Source: Hoeflea sp. 108 (GTDB lineage Bacteria > Pseudomonadota > Alphaproteobacteria > Rhizobiales > Rhizobiaceae). From it: a stretch of 64,000 nucleotides of DNA. Shown in pieces: positions 53,149-61,952 of the stretch. A model generated the notes under the pieces. That model saw only the letters and a list, made by a program, of their open reading frames with translations. It was not told the origin of the DNA and ran no database searches. Each line of letters starts with the position of its first letter. Positions within the stretch are counted from its first letter, which is position 1. The stretch spans positions 932,839 through 996,838 of the forward strand of contig NZ_KB890024.1 in NCBI RefSeq assembly GCF_000372965.1, given 5' to 3'. A program made the translations under genes and the position numbers.

Positions 53149-53964
53149 CTACTTGCCGAGCTCGATGGAACGCAGCCGGGCCGCCTCGACGGCTTCGGTG
53201 AGCAGGTTCTTCAGGCGGTCCTCGCCCATCAGCACGTTGAGCGCCGCTGCCGTGGTGCCGTTCGGGCTGGTGACCTGACGGCGCAGCACGGCCGGGTCCT
53301 CGCGGCTTTCGGCGGCGAGGCTTGCCGCGCCATAGACCGTCTGCATGGCGAGCAGCGATGCCGTCTCCGGCGGCAGGCCGGCATGTTCTGCCGCAGCCGT
53401 CAGGCTCTCGATGAAGTGGAAGATGTAGGCCGGGCCCGAACCCGACACCGCGGTGACCGCGTCCATCAGCCCTTCGTCAGCGATGGCGGCAACTTCGCCG
53501 CTGGCCGAGAGCAGGTCGCCGACCATAGCCTTGGTCGCGTCGGTTACATGCTCGTTGGAATAGACCACCATCATGCCCTTGCCGATGGCCGCGGGTGTGT
53601 TGGGCATGCAGCGGGCGATCGGCGTCTTTGCCCCGAGGATTTCGGCGAAAGTGCTGACAGGTGTGCCTGCTGCGACGCTGACGAAGGTCGTGCGGCCATC
53701 GCCGAAGCGGCGGTAGCCTGATGTGACATCCTTGATGACCTGGGGCTTGACCGCGAGCACCACGATTTCGGGCTCGGCGTCAGCCGGGATGCCGCCGACT
53801 TCCGATGCGACGCGGCTGCCGAGTTCGGCCGCACGGGCGCGCAGCTCGGCATTGGGCTCGACGACGAAGGTTTCCGCCGCAGCCAGTTTGCCTGAATTCA
53901 GCCAGCCCTTGAGCATGGCATAGCCCATGTTGCCGCAACCGGCGAGGATCAGTCTGATGGTCAT
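53149..53964 (-). CDS. proC: Pyrroline-5-carboxylate reductase
   Basis: 271-aa enzyme for the last step of proline synthesis. Seen: NAD(P) site LAGCGNMGYAMLKGW near residue 7, VVLAVKPQVIKDV near 68, RCMPNTPAAIGKGM near 118 and AVSGSGPAYIFHFIESL near 171. Its stop abuts the stop of the ModE-like gene with no gap. Confidence 0.94.
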   Translation of the reverse strand: MTIRLILAGCGNMGYAMLKGWLNSGKLAAAETFVVEPNAELRARAAELGSRVASEVGGIPADAEPEIVVLAVKPQVIKDVTSGYRRFGDGRTTFVSVAAGTPVSTFAEILGAKTPIARCMPNTPAAIGKGMMVVYSNEHVTDATKAMVGDLLSASGEVAAIADEGLMDAVTAVSGSGPAYIFHFIESLTAAAEHAGLPPETASLLAMQTVYGAASLAAESREDPAVLRRQVTSPNGTTAAALNVLMGEDRLKNLLTEAVEAARLRSIELGK

Positions 53965-54029
53965 TCAAAGCCTCCGAACACTCCTGACATAGACGGTCTT
54001 GCCGCTATGCGGAAGGGCGAAGCGCAGCT

Positions 54030-55145
54030 TCAGGGTGTGCCAGATAGTTTCTTGGTGAAGGCGTTGGTGAAGGTAATGTCGCCTTGCTGGCCTGCTTCTG
54101 CCAGAACCACGTCCATGAACGCGTCGGTGATGCGCACCACTGCGAAGCCGCCCTTGAAGGCGGCAATCGGCTTGAACAGGTCCAGCCCGTTGCGCTTGTA
54201 GGCCATAGGTACCTTGTGTTCGTGGCCGTGGAATATGCCGATGACATTGTAGCCGCCGATCGCCTGGAGCAAGGCTCTCCGGTCGTCGTCGCTCCACCAA
54301 TGGGGTTGGCCGCTGCCGCTGTCGTCGAAGGTGTTTGCGGCCGCATCCCACGCCTCGGTTGAAAACGGATCCCAGCCATAATGCTGGAACAGCACGACGG
54401 GACGGCCGTCTCCGGCATTGTCCTTCAGGTCCTGTTTCAACCAGTCCAGCGCGCTTACAGCTCCCTTGGCCGTGTCGCCGGCGAAGCGGTGCGTCTGTAC
54501 CAGATGCAGCCCGCCCCAGTCCCAGGAGTAGCTGTCCGACAGCATGTCGTAATTGCCGGCGGGCACCGGCGGCTTGAAGAACACGCTGGGCCGGTGATTG
54601 ATCTCGACATAGTCGCGCATCTCGCGGCGGTACCAGTCGACATGCGGGGGGGGGCCGTCCTGGTCGAGGTCGTGGTTGCCGAGCCCGACATAGACGGGCA
54701 CATGGACCCTGTCGGGACCGGTGCCCTGCTGGTAGCGCTGGCTGAACTGTAGGAGCTGCGTGCCTTCATGCGGCAAGGTCACCTGGCCGCCGCCGTCGTC
54801 GGTCATGTCGCCGCCGATGACCAGCCCGAGCGATGCCCCGATGCGCTTGCCAGAACCGGCCAGTTGGGTCGGTACGCCATTGATCTCGCTCGGCCAGTTC
54901 AACTCGCCGACCCTGTTGAGCGCTGCGATATGGCGGCGCAAATTGTCATCGGTCTTGCCTTCCTCGAGGCAATGCGGACTAAGCCCGCTTGCCATGCGGC
55001 AGGCGTGGATGTCGCACGCAAAGAGAAATGTCGCCTCGATCTTCGGCCAGGCGGCGGCGCGTGCGCCGGGCAGTCCGAGGACAGAAACCGCGCCGGCGCC
55101 GGCGGCCTGGAGGAGGAGCTGTCGTCGGGAGAGGGCATGAACCAT
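54030..55145 (-). CDS. Tat-exported metallophosphoesterase
   Basis: 371-aa calcineurin-like phosphoesterase. N-terminus SRRQLLLQAAGAGAVSVLG is a twin-arginine signal, so it is probably folded in the cytoplasm and exported. Metal-ligand motifs: FACDIHA near 43, VIGGDMTDDG near 100, GLGNHDLD near 144 and GIFHGHEHKVPM near 313. Substrate unknown. It lies between proC and the polysaccharide genes. Confidence 0.85.
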   Translation of the reverse strand: MVHALSRRQLLLQAAGAGAVSVLGLPGARAAAWPKIEATFLFACDIHACRMASGLSPHCLEEGKTDDNLRRHIAALNRVGELNWPSEINGVPTQLAGSGKRIGASLGLVIGGDMTDDGGGQVTLPHEGTQLLQFSQRYQQGTGPDRVHVPVYVGLGNHDLDQDGPPPHVDWYRREMRDYVEINHRPSVFFKPPVPAGNYDMLSDSYSWDWGGLHLVQTHRFAGDTAKGAVSALDWLKQDLKDNAGDGRPVVLFQHYGWDPFSTEAWDAAANTFDDSGSGQPHWWSDDDRRALLQAIGGYNVIGIFHGHEHKVPMAYKRNGLDLFKPIAAFKGGFAVVRITDAFMDVVLAEAGQQGDITFTNAFTKKLSGTP

Positions 55146-55176
55146 GGCGCGACAATGTCCCGGCCACATCGGGCGA

Positions 55177-56493
55177 TCAAGGGGCCGACTTGCTGATCAC
55201 CATACGCGAGGCCAGCCGCAGCCCGAGCACGCCGAAGACGAAGAACATCCACACAGGATCGGCGCGGCGGAAGAAGAAGCTTTCGAGAAACGCGTTGAGC
55301 GAGGTGAACAGCAACACCATCATGAAGAAGTCGCCGAGATAGACGTTCTCCTTGTAGAGCGGGATGCGCATGTAGTCGCGCAGGGGGGCAATCAGGAAAA
55401 CGTAGACGGCTACCATCAGTGCCGGCAAGCCCATCTGCACGGCAAGGTCGACATAACCGTTGTGCCCGTGAACGATGCCGGTGATGTCCCAGTCCTGGTC
55501 GAACGACGTGTCGGTGTTGGTGACGACAGGCATGCCCCAGAAACTCTCATAGCCATAGCCGAACCATGGTTGCTTGGCGATCATCTCGCCGGCAAAGGCC
55601 CAGATCGTGGTGCGGCCGGTGTAGGTAAGGTCGGGGAAATAGTAGGCAGCGAGCTCTTTCAGCGGATCGATGAAGACGATGCCCAGCGTCGCCAATGCGG
55701 TGCCGAGGATCGCAACGGCAAACAGCAGCGCTGTTCCCAGCCGCATTCCGACGATCCCAGGCAGCATCACGAACATGATCGACAGTGGCACCAGGCCGGC
55801 TGTCGTCTTCGATCCCGTATGCGCCATGAAGAACATGGCAGCGAGAAACAGCGCGCCACCGCTCCAGCGCCAGTTGCGGCGGAATAGGTAGATACCGGCG
55901 AAGCTGAAGCAGGCCATGATCGGCCCGGCAATGTTCTTGTGGGTGAACGCGCCGCGCCACAGCCCGGCATGCTCGGGTTCGACGCCGTCGGCACCGTGGA
56001 TCGCGACACTGGGATAGACCACGACGCCGGCAAGGCTGACGCCGACAATGATAAAGCCGGCGACAGCGAGCACCAGCGAAAAGGAATCGGCGTCGCGCGG
56101 CAGCATCAGGACGCACGACATGGCGAGAATGCCGATCAGTGTGAACGATGCGGCACGGAAGGCCGCCGCAGGATCGATGGCATTGGCAACCGACATCAGG
56201 AAAAAGCCGACCAGGATTGCCCATGGCAATCCGGCCAGGGCACGTAGCCGCGAGGGCTCCACCAAAGTCAGCAGCACGAAGATGCACGCAGCACCCAGCG
56301 AGCCGAAGCCGAGCTGGTTGACGATGTCACCGCCACCGCCGGTCACGTCGGCGCCCGCCGGCTGGAAGGGGCGGAACGACATGATCACGATGGTCAGCAA
56401 CGCGGTTGCGATCGCGGTGGCGATGCCCGACCGCGTGAAGGCCGCCGTCAGCGGGGCGGTCTCAGTTTTTCTCAGGCTGCCGGTATTGCTCAT
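55177..56493 (-). CDS. O-antigen ligase / exopolysaccharide polymerase-like membrane protein
   Basis: 438-aa protein with 10-12 hydrophobic segments and a large loop. The Wzy_C-type region includes WRGAFTHKNIAGPIMACFSF near residue 181 and WDITGIVHGHNGYVDLAVQM near 338. It resembles ExoQ/WaaL-type proteins that polymerise or ligate polysaccharide at the periplasmic face. The start at 56493 overlaps the glycosyltransferase gene by 32 nt. Confidence 0.85.
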   Translation of the reverse strand: MSNTGSLRKTETAPLTAAFTRSGIATAIATALLTIVIMSFRPFQPAGADVTGGGGDIVNQLGFGSLGAACIFVLLTLVEPSRLRALAGLPWAILVGFFLMSVANAIDPAAAFRAASFTLIGILAMSCVLMLPRDADSFSLVLAVAGFIIVGVSLAGVVVYPSVAIHGADGVEPEHAGLWRGAFTHKNIAGPIMACFSFAGIYLFRRNWRWSGGALFLAAMFFMAHTGSKTTAGLVPLSIMFVMLPGIVGMRLGTALLFAVAILGTALATLGIVFIDPLKELAAYYFPDLTYTGRTTIWAFAGEMIAKQPWFGYGYESFWGMPVVTNTDTSFDQDWDITGIVHGHNGYVDLAVQMGLPALMVAVYVFLIAPLRDYMRIPLYKENVYLGDFFMMVLLFTSLNAFLESFFFRRADPVWMFFVFGVLGLRLASRMVISKSAP

Positions 56494-57460
56494 TGGCGTA
56501 ACCGAACTCGACCAGTACGCGGCCAAGTGCAACATGGATCGGATAGGCGGCGATCGAAAGCGAACCCGTTGAAATCAGGCGTTTTGCGGCCCGCAGCGGC
56601 GATGCGGCAAGCAGCGCCAGGCTCTTCAGGAACACCCGCGTGTTGGCAAACGGGGTGCCCGCATATTTCTTCTTGGCGACAAGCGTCGAGATCACCCCGT
56701 TGCGCAGGCCGCGCGCCCTGATCCAGTCCGGCTCGACGCGCCGAGCCGGCACGGTCTCGAATAGCTTGCCTTCCGCGCACCAGCCGAGCTTGAAGCCCTT
56801 CTGGGCCGACCGACTGAGAAAGTCGGAATCGCCCCCGCCCATGAAGTTGAAGCGCAGGTCGAGAAAGGGCGGCCCCATCGCCAGCAGCACCTCGCGGCTG
56901 ATGAGCAGGTTGCCGGAGGAGTAAAGTGCCGAGACCCGGCCCGTGGTGGTGTAGGGCGGCGCAAAAACCGGATGCGTCGCCCACCGCTGGTGCGCGGGCT
57001 CGGCAAAGACGGGAACCTGAGGACCGCCGACAATGTCGACGCCAAGCCGCACCTGCGCCTTGCACATGGTCTCCAGCCAGAGTGGGTCGGCGAGTTCGTC
57101 GTCGTCGATCACCAGCAACTGGCTGAAGTTGGGAAAATGCAGCAGCGCGGTGTGCCAGCCGGCATTGTAGGCGCTGCAGTTGCCACGTTCATGGGCGACG
57201 ATGACCATCCCGTCGATCTTGCCCGCTTCGAACAGCGGCAGCGCGGCCCGGACGCCTTCGCCACCCTCCGCATCGTTCTCCATGACGATGACGGCGAAGC
57301 GGCGCATCGTCTTCTGGCCAATGAGCGAATCGAGTGTCGCCAGCAATTGCTCCGGGCGCCGGAATGTCGGCAGCGTCACCACCACGTCCACCGCATCCGC
57401 TGCCAGGGCGGGCGACTGACCGGCAACGGTCACGGATCGAAGTGGAGGCAGTGCAGTCAT
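56462..57460 (-). CDS. Glycosyltransferase family 2
   Basis: 332-aa GT-A enzyme. VVVTLPTFRRPEQLLATLDS near residue 26, LLVIDDDELADPLWLET near 113 (DDD metal site) and NFMGGGDSDFLSRSAQKGFK near 207. Transfers an unknown sugar in polysaccharide synthesis. The ATG at 57460 is where homology starts. Divergent from the next glycosyltransferase across a 167-nt gap. Confidence 0.87.
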   Translation of the reverse strand: MTALPPLRSVTVAGQSPALAADAVDVVVTLPTFRRPEQLLATLDSLIGQKTMRRFAVIVMENDAEGGEGVRAALPLFEAGKIDGMVIVAHERGNCSAYNAGWHTALLHFPNFSQLLVIDDDELADPLWLETMCKAQVRLGVDIVGGPQVPVFAEPAHQRWATHPVFAPPYTTTGRVSALYSSGNLLISREVLLAMGPPFLDLRFNFMGGGDSDFLSRSAQKGFKLGWCAEGKLFETVPARRVEPDWIRARGLRNGVISTLVAKKKYAGTPFANTRVFLKSLALLAASPLRAAKRLISTGSLSIAAYPIHVALGRVLVEFGYANEQYRQPEKN

Positions 57461-57627
57461 GTCGGGCGCCGTTTTTCGAAGCCTTTCACTAACACCGCGC
57501 CGATAACGGTCGGTTAAACAAAGGCGCGCCTTGAGCCGGTTCGACGGCTCGAATTGATGCCGGAGCCGGACTGCACAATGAAGGGTTAACCGCGCCCTGT
57601 TATGGCGGTGACCAGGAATTTGTCGTG

Positions 57628-58803
57628 ATGCATTTGCTGTTTGCCACATCCATCGTGCCCGATGGCGCCCTGTCCTCGGGCTACGAAATCGCCAACCAGG
57701 CGATCATCGACGCGTTGCGGCGCAGCGGCGTTCGCGTAACCGTGCTCGGATTTGGCTGGCCCGGCAAGGCGCCGTCGGAACCTGAAAGCACCATCCTGCT
57801 CGGCTCCGTCGACGTGCGCACCGATGCCGCACCTTTGCCGCGCAAGCTGGCCTGGCTGGCGAGCGCGGTCTCCTCGGGCCTGACCTTCGCCTCGGCCAAA
57901 CTGCGCATCGTCTCAGAAGAGACGGTGAGGCAGGCGATCAAGGCTGCCGGTCCCGTCGACGGCTATGTGCTGAATTCGGTGCAGATGGCTGCAGCGTTCG
58001 AGCCGGTTTTCCAGGACAAGCCGTCGATCTTTGTTGCTCACAATGTTGAGTTCCGCTCGGCAGCCGAAAATGCCCGCGCCGCCGACGGTACCTTCCAGCG
58101 CGCTCTTTTCCGTCGCGAGGCGCGGCTGCTCGAAATCATCGAAAAGCGGCTGTGCCGCAATGCCCGTTTCGTCTTCACGCTGGCCGAGGAAGATCGCGCT
58201 GCACTCGGCGTCGATGCTGACTCGCGTTCGGCAGCACTCCCGCTGGTGACGCGGTCCGCGCTTCCGGCCATGGCGGGCAGTCGCCGCATCGAATGCGATG
58301 CTGCTTTGATCGGTACCTGGACGTGGGAACCCAACAGGATCGGCCTCGACTGGTTTCTCGGCAAGGTCGTGCCGCATCTGCGCAGGGATTTCCGTATCCA
58401 CATCGCCGGCAGCACCCCGTCAGGCATGGCTTCGGCGCATCCCGGAGTGAAGTTCGTCGGCCGCGTGCCCGATGCGATCGATTTCGTACGTAGCGCCGCC
58501 GTTATTCCGCTGGTCAGCACTTCGGGCAGCGGTGTTCAGCTCAAGACCATCGAAACCTTTGAACTCGGCCTCCCGTCGGTGGCAACAGCGCATTCGCTGC
58601 GCGGCATTGCCCACAAGCCGGAAAACTGCGTCGTGACCGACGATCCTGCTGCCTTTGCAAGAGCTCTGCAGCGGGCCGTCGATCAGCGCGTCGGCGATGT
58701 CGATGGCGCTGATTTCCATGCCAGGCAGAAGGCTGCGCTCGACAAGGCCGTCCGCCTCGGCCTGCAAAAGCTGGGCGAAAACGCTCGCGAGGCCGCGGCG
58801 TGA
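57628..58803 (+). CDS. Glycosyltransferase family 1/4-like protein
   Basis: 391-aa GT-B type enzyme: N-terminal MHLLFATSIVPDGALSSGYE, IFVAHNVEFRSAAENARAAD near residue 133 and C-terminal VKFVGRVPDAIDFVRSAAVI near 273, then ETFELGLPSVATAHSLRG. GTG at 57625 is an alternative start. First gene of a three-gene operon with overlapping stop/start codons. Confidence 0.87.
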   Translation: MHLLFATSIVPDGALSSGYEIANQAIIDALRRSGVRVTVLGFGWPGKAPSEPESTILLGSVDVRTDAAPLPRKLAWLASAVSSGLTFASAKLRIVSEETVRQAIKAAGPVDGYVLNSVQMAAAFEPVFQDKPSIFVAHNVEFRSAAENARAADGTFQRALFRREARLLEIIEKRLCRNARFVFTLAEEDRAALGVDADSRSAALPLVTRSALPAMAGSRRIECDAALIGTWTWEPNRIGLDWFLGKVVPHLRRDFRIHIAGSTPSGMASAHPGVKFVGRVPDAIDFVRSAAVIPLVSTSGSGVQLKTIETFELGLPSVATAHSLRGIAHKPENCVVTDDPAAFARALQRAVDQRVGDVDGADFHARQKAALDKAVRLGLQKLGENAREAAA

Positions 58804-59588
58804 GTATGTTGAAAGCCCAGTCCTTCGTCAGCGGCGTCGCCTTCCGGCGTATTCTTGGCATCCGGGTTGCCAGTCTGAAACGTGACGAGGCGATGTCGCT
58901 GCTGTCGGCGCATCTCGCCAGCCGCACCTTCACCAAGATCAGCTTCCTCAACGCCCATAACGCCAACATCGCCTGCTCCGACAAGGAGTTCGCCGCGGCA
59001 CTCGGGGACTTCCTGGTGCTGGCAGACGGGATCGGGGTCGATATCGCGTCCCGCTGGCTCTATGGCCAGCCTTTCCCCGACAATCTCAACGGTACCGACT
59101 TCGTACCGGCCTTGCTCAAGGCGACCGATACGCCTCTGACGGTAGCATTGCTGGGTGCCAAGCAGGCCAGCGTCGACCTGGCGGCCGGACGGCTTGCCGA
59201 ACTCGCGCCGCAGCACCGTTATGTCGTCATCCACGACGGCTATTTCAGCGCCGACGAAGAGCCCGAAATTGTTGGCCAGATCGGCGAACTGCGGCCCGAC
59301 ATCCTGCTGGTCGCCATGGGCGTGCCGCGCCAGGAACTCTGGATCGAACGCAACCTGAAACCGGAACACTGCACGTTGCCGATTGCCGTCGGTGCGCTGC
59401 TCGATTTCCTCAGCGGCTCGACGCCGCGGGCACCGATGTGGATGCGCCGGCTCCGGCTCGAATGGTTGTTTCGGCTGGTGCTCGAGCCCGGCCGTCTGTG
59501 GCGGCGCTACATCGTCGGCAACCCGCTCTTCCTCATCCGGGTACTGCGCCAGAAGCTCTTTGGTCGCAACGTGGAGGAGCGCCCGTGA
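58800..59588 (+). CDS. WecB/TagA/CpsF family glycosyltransferase
   Basis: 262-aa GT26 protein: KISFLNAHNANIACSDKEF near residue 48, VLADGIGVDIASRWLYG near 74, LVAMGVPRQELWIERNL near 170 and FLSGSTPRAPMWMRRLRLEW near 204. Family members add N-acetylmannosaminuronic acid or related sugars to a lipid carrier. GTG at 58800 overlaps the previous stop (GTGA); ATG 58806 is possible. Confidence 0.9.
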   Translation: MSMLKAQSFVSGVAFRRILGIRVASLKRDEAMSLLSAHLASRTFTKISFLNAHNANIACSDKEFAAALGDFLVLADGIGVDIASRWLYGQPFPDNLNGTDFVPALLKATDTPLTVALLGAKQASVDLAAGRLAELAPQHRYVVIHDGYFSADEEPEIVGQIGELRPDILLVAMGVPRQELWIERNLKPEHCTLPIAVGALLDFLSGSTPRAPMWMRRLRLEWLFRLVLEPGRLWRRYIVGNPLFLIRVLRQKLFGRNVEERP

Positions 59589-60472
59589 ACGCGGGCAGTC
59601 CGTCCATTCCCGACGCGGCGTTGCTGACGGCCAGCTATGCCGGCGACTTCGAGCGCTGCAGACTGTTGTGCGAAACGGTCGACGCTTATGTCAGCGGCGC
59701 CTCGCACCACTATCTGCTGGTGGAGCATCGCGACGTAGCGCTGTTTCGCCAGCTTGAGACCAGGCACCGCACGGTTGTCGACGAGCGCGACATCCTGCCG
59801 TCATGGCTGCGCGACATCCCTGACCCGGCGAGCCTGTTTCGCCGCCGCATCTGGCTGAGCCTCAAGGCGCCGCCGTTGCGAGGCTGGCACGTGCAGCAGC
59901 TGCGGCGCATGGCGATTGCCGAGCACATCGCGCAGGAAACGCTCGTCTATGTCGATTCGGACGTCGCCTTCGTGAAGCCGTTCGACTGTCGACGGTTCTG
60001 GCACGACGGCAGGCTGCGGCTGTTCCGGCGCGATGATGCCCTGCTCAAACCGGGGCATGAAAACCAGCGCATCTGGTCGCAAAACGCGGCACGGGTCCTT
60101 GGCATTCCTGCGTCGAATACGTCATCGCACGACTATATTTCGACCCTGATTGCCTGGCGCCGGTCGAGCGTGCTGGCCATGCTTGCCCGCATAGCCCAAG
60201 TCAGCGGCCGGCAATGGGTCGAGACCGTGTGCAGCAGGCGCAAGTTTTCCGAATGCATGATCTATGGCCGCTTCGTCGATGACGTGGCGGGCAGGTCGGG
60301 GCATTTCCCGGGATCGCAGGAATTCTGCCGGGTTCACTGGACGGGCGAGGCTATGTCCGACGCCGAGTTCGAGGCCTTCATCCGCGACATGGGCGATGAG
60401 CAGGTGGCGATCGGCATGCAGTCCTTCATCGGGACCGACCTCGGCCGCATTCGTCGTTTCGTCAGGGCCTGA
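59585..60472 (+). CDS. DUF6492 family putative glycosyltransferase
   Basis: 295-aa protein with a GT-A-like core: TASYAGDFERCRLLCETVDA near residue 15 and ETLVYVDSDVAFVKPFD near 120, where DSD would bind a metal-sugar nucleotide. It resembles proteins annotated DUF6492 in rhizobial polysaccharide loci. GTG at 59585 overlaps the preceding stop. The sugar is unknown. Confidence 0.78.
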   Translation: MNAGSPSIPDAALLTASYAGDFERCRLLCETVDAYVSGASHHYLLVEHRDVALFRQLETRHRTVVDERDILPSWLRDIPDPASLFRRRIWLSLKAPPLRGWHVQQLRRMAIAEHIAQETLVYVDSDVAFVKPFDCRRFWHDGRLRLFRRDDALLKPGHENQRIWSQNAARVLGIPASNTSSHDYISTLIAWRRSSVLAMLARIAQVSGRQWVETVCSRRKFSECMIYGRFVDDVAGRSGHFPGSQEFCRVHWTGEAMSDAEFEAFIRDMGDEQVAIGMQSFIGTDLGRIRRFVRA

Positions 60473-60533
60473 CGCAGACAATTCCAGAGGAAATGCGAGG
60501 CGGCTTTCCGTCCGAAGTGCGGCAGACGATGAT

Positions 60534-61829
60534 CTACCGTGCCTTGGCCGGCCGGCGCAGGAATGAATACGTCACCAGCGCTGATGCCAGGTAGAGCAGC
60601 CCAAACATTCCGTTGAGCAGCCAGACCAGTGTTTCGGTGTCGGTGACTTCCTTCAGTAGCAGCGTCAGCAGGCCCGCCTTGAGGGCCGCCAGCATGGCCA
60701 GGTTGATCGCGCGGACCAGCGTCTGGCCACGGGCGAACAGCAGTTCGGCGTGGTATTCGACGAGATTGCGCAAGGCCGGGATCAAAAGCGCGAGACCGAT
60801 CAGCGGCGCGGCTTCTGCGACGTTGCGGCCGAGAATGTTGGGGAAGAAGTGCAGGGCGACGACCAGCGCCAGCAGCGCCGCCGTCGAGACGAAGAAGATG
60901 CCGCTTTCGATGCCGACCTTGATCTTCAGCCGCGACAGCATTTCGGGCGCACGCATCATCTTGCGCACCAGCATCATCGAGAAGACGCGGATCGGAATGG
61001 CCGTCAGGTCGACCAGCCGCATCAGGATGGCGTAGATGCCGGCGAGATTTGGTCCGCCCATGGCAAGCACCAGAAGCTTGTCGAATTCCATCTGCAGGTA
61101 GAACAGAACCTCCGATCCCGCGACATAGATGGAATCGGTGAGACGGCGCCAATAGAGATCGGGCACCAGCCGCAGCCGCTGGCGCGGATAGAAGAAGCCG
61201 AAAGCGAAAATCAGCGAGACGAGATTGCAGGCGACATAGAAGCCCGCCCAGGCGGTGATCGAGTGGCTCGGCCAGACGGCGAACAGAGCTGCTGCTGCTG
61301 CCTTGATCGCCGCCGTGATGATCAAAAGCGTTGCGGCGCGCCCGAAATGACCAAGACCGTTGTTGACGATCATTGCCACTTCGACGGGGCGCCAGAGCAA
61401 AGCCTCGGCGACGATGATGGTTGCGAAAATGCCGGCGGCCAATGTGCCGGAAAAGAACAGCCACCAGGTCAGGGCAGAAGCGGCGGCAAGCAGCGGCAGC
61501 GACAGCAATGCCAGCATCAGGAAGCCGGCTGTGTAGGTGCCGATCAGCCGGGGGCGGATCGTTGCGGTGCGGTAGAGCGCGGAGATGAAGCCGAAGGCAA
61601 GCGTGCGCGACAGCATGACGCCTGCGGCCGAAGCCGTGGCGAACAGGCCGAAATCGGCGATCGACAGCGTGTTGGCCAGCGCCACGAAATAGACGAGCGA
61701 GAAGATCAGCCGTCCGGCCGAGCCGCTGATGGCCGAAAAGTAATCGCGCAGCAGTGTCCGCTGTTGCGACAGCAGACTGCCGATGCGGCTGCGCAGTGGC
61801 ACGCGCCCTATGTCGTTGGCCTGGGTCAT
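60534..61829 (-). CDS. Polysaccharide flippase (Wzx/MATE-type)
   Basis: 431-aa inner-membrane protein with about 12 helices; GRLIFSLVYFVALANTLSIA near residue 37, ADFGLFATASAAGVMLSRTL, and VLFYLQMEFDKLLVLAMGG near 240. It probably moves lipid-linked oligosaccharide across the membrane. ATG at 61829 begins the homologous part. Convergent with the DUF6492 gene, divergent from the Wzz/GumC gene. Confidence 0.87.
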   Translation of the reverse strand: MTQANDIGRVPLRSRIGSLLSQQRTLLRDYFSAISGSAGRLIFSLVYFVALANTLSIADFGLFATASAAGVMLSRTLAFGFISALYRTATIRPRLIGTYTAGFLMLALLSLPLLAAASALTWWLFFSGTLAAGIFATIIVAEALLWRPVEVAMIVNNGLGHFGRAATLLIITAAIKAAAAALFAVWPSHSITAWAGFYVACNLVSLIFAFGFFYPRQRLRLVPDLYWRRLTDSIYVAGSEVLFYLQMEFDKLLVLAMGGPNLAGIYAILMRLVDLTAIPIRVFSMMLVRKMMRAPEMLSRLKIKVGIESGIFFVSTAALLALVVALHFFPNILGRNVAEAAPLIGLALLIPALRNLVEYHAELLFARGQTLVRAINLAMLAALKAGLLTLLLKEVTDTETLVWLLNGMFGLLYLASALVTYSFLRRPAKAR

Positions 61830-61952
61830 GATCCGGATGAACGATAGGGCGCAAAGCTTAATGTGCCGTTCTGCCCGGCCATTTTGGGGGCGGGATTTGC
61901 CGACAATTAACCTTTTGTTTTCCATGCCTGCTTAGCTTGCGTTAACGACCGG

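Noticed and set aside
60334..61854. 506-codon minus-strand frame
   Set aside because: Runs out of phase inside the flippase gene; Arg/His/Pro-rich composition typical of shadow frames in GC-rich DNA.
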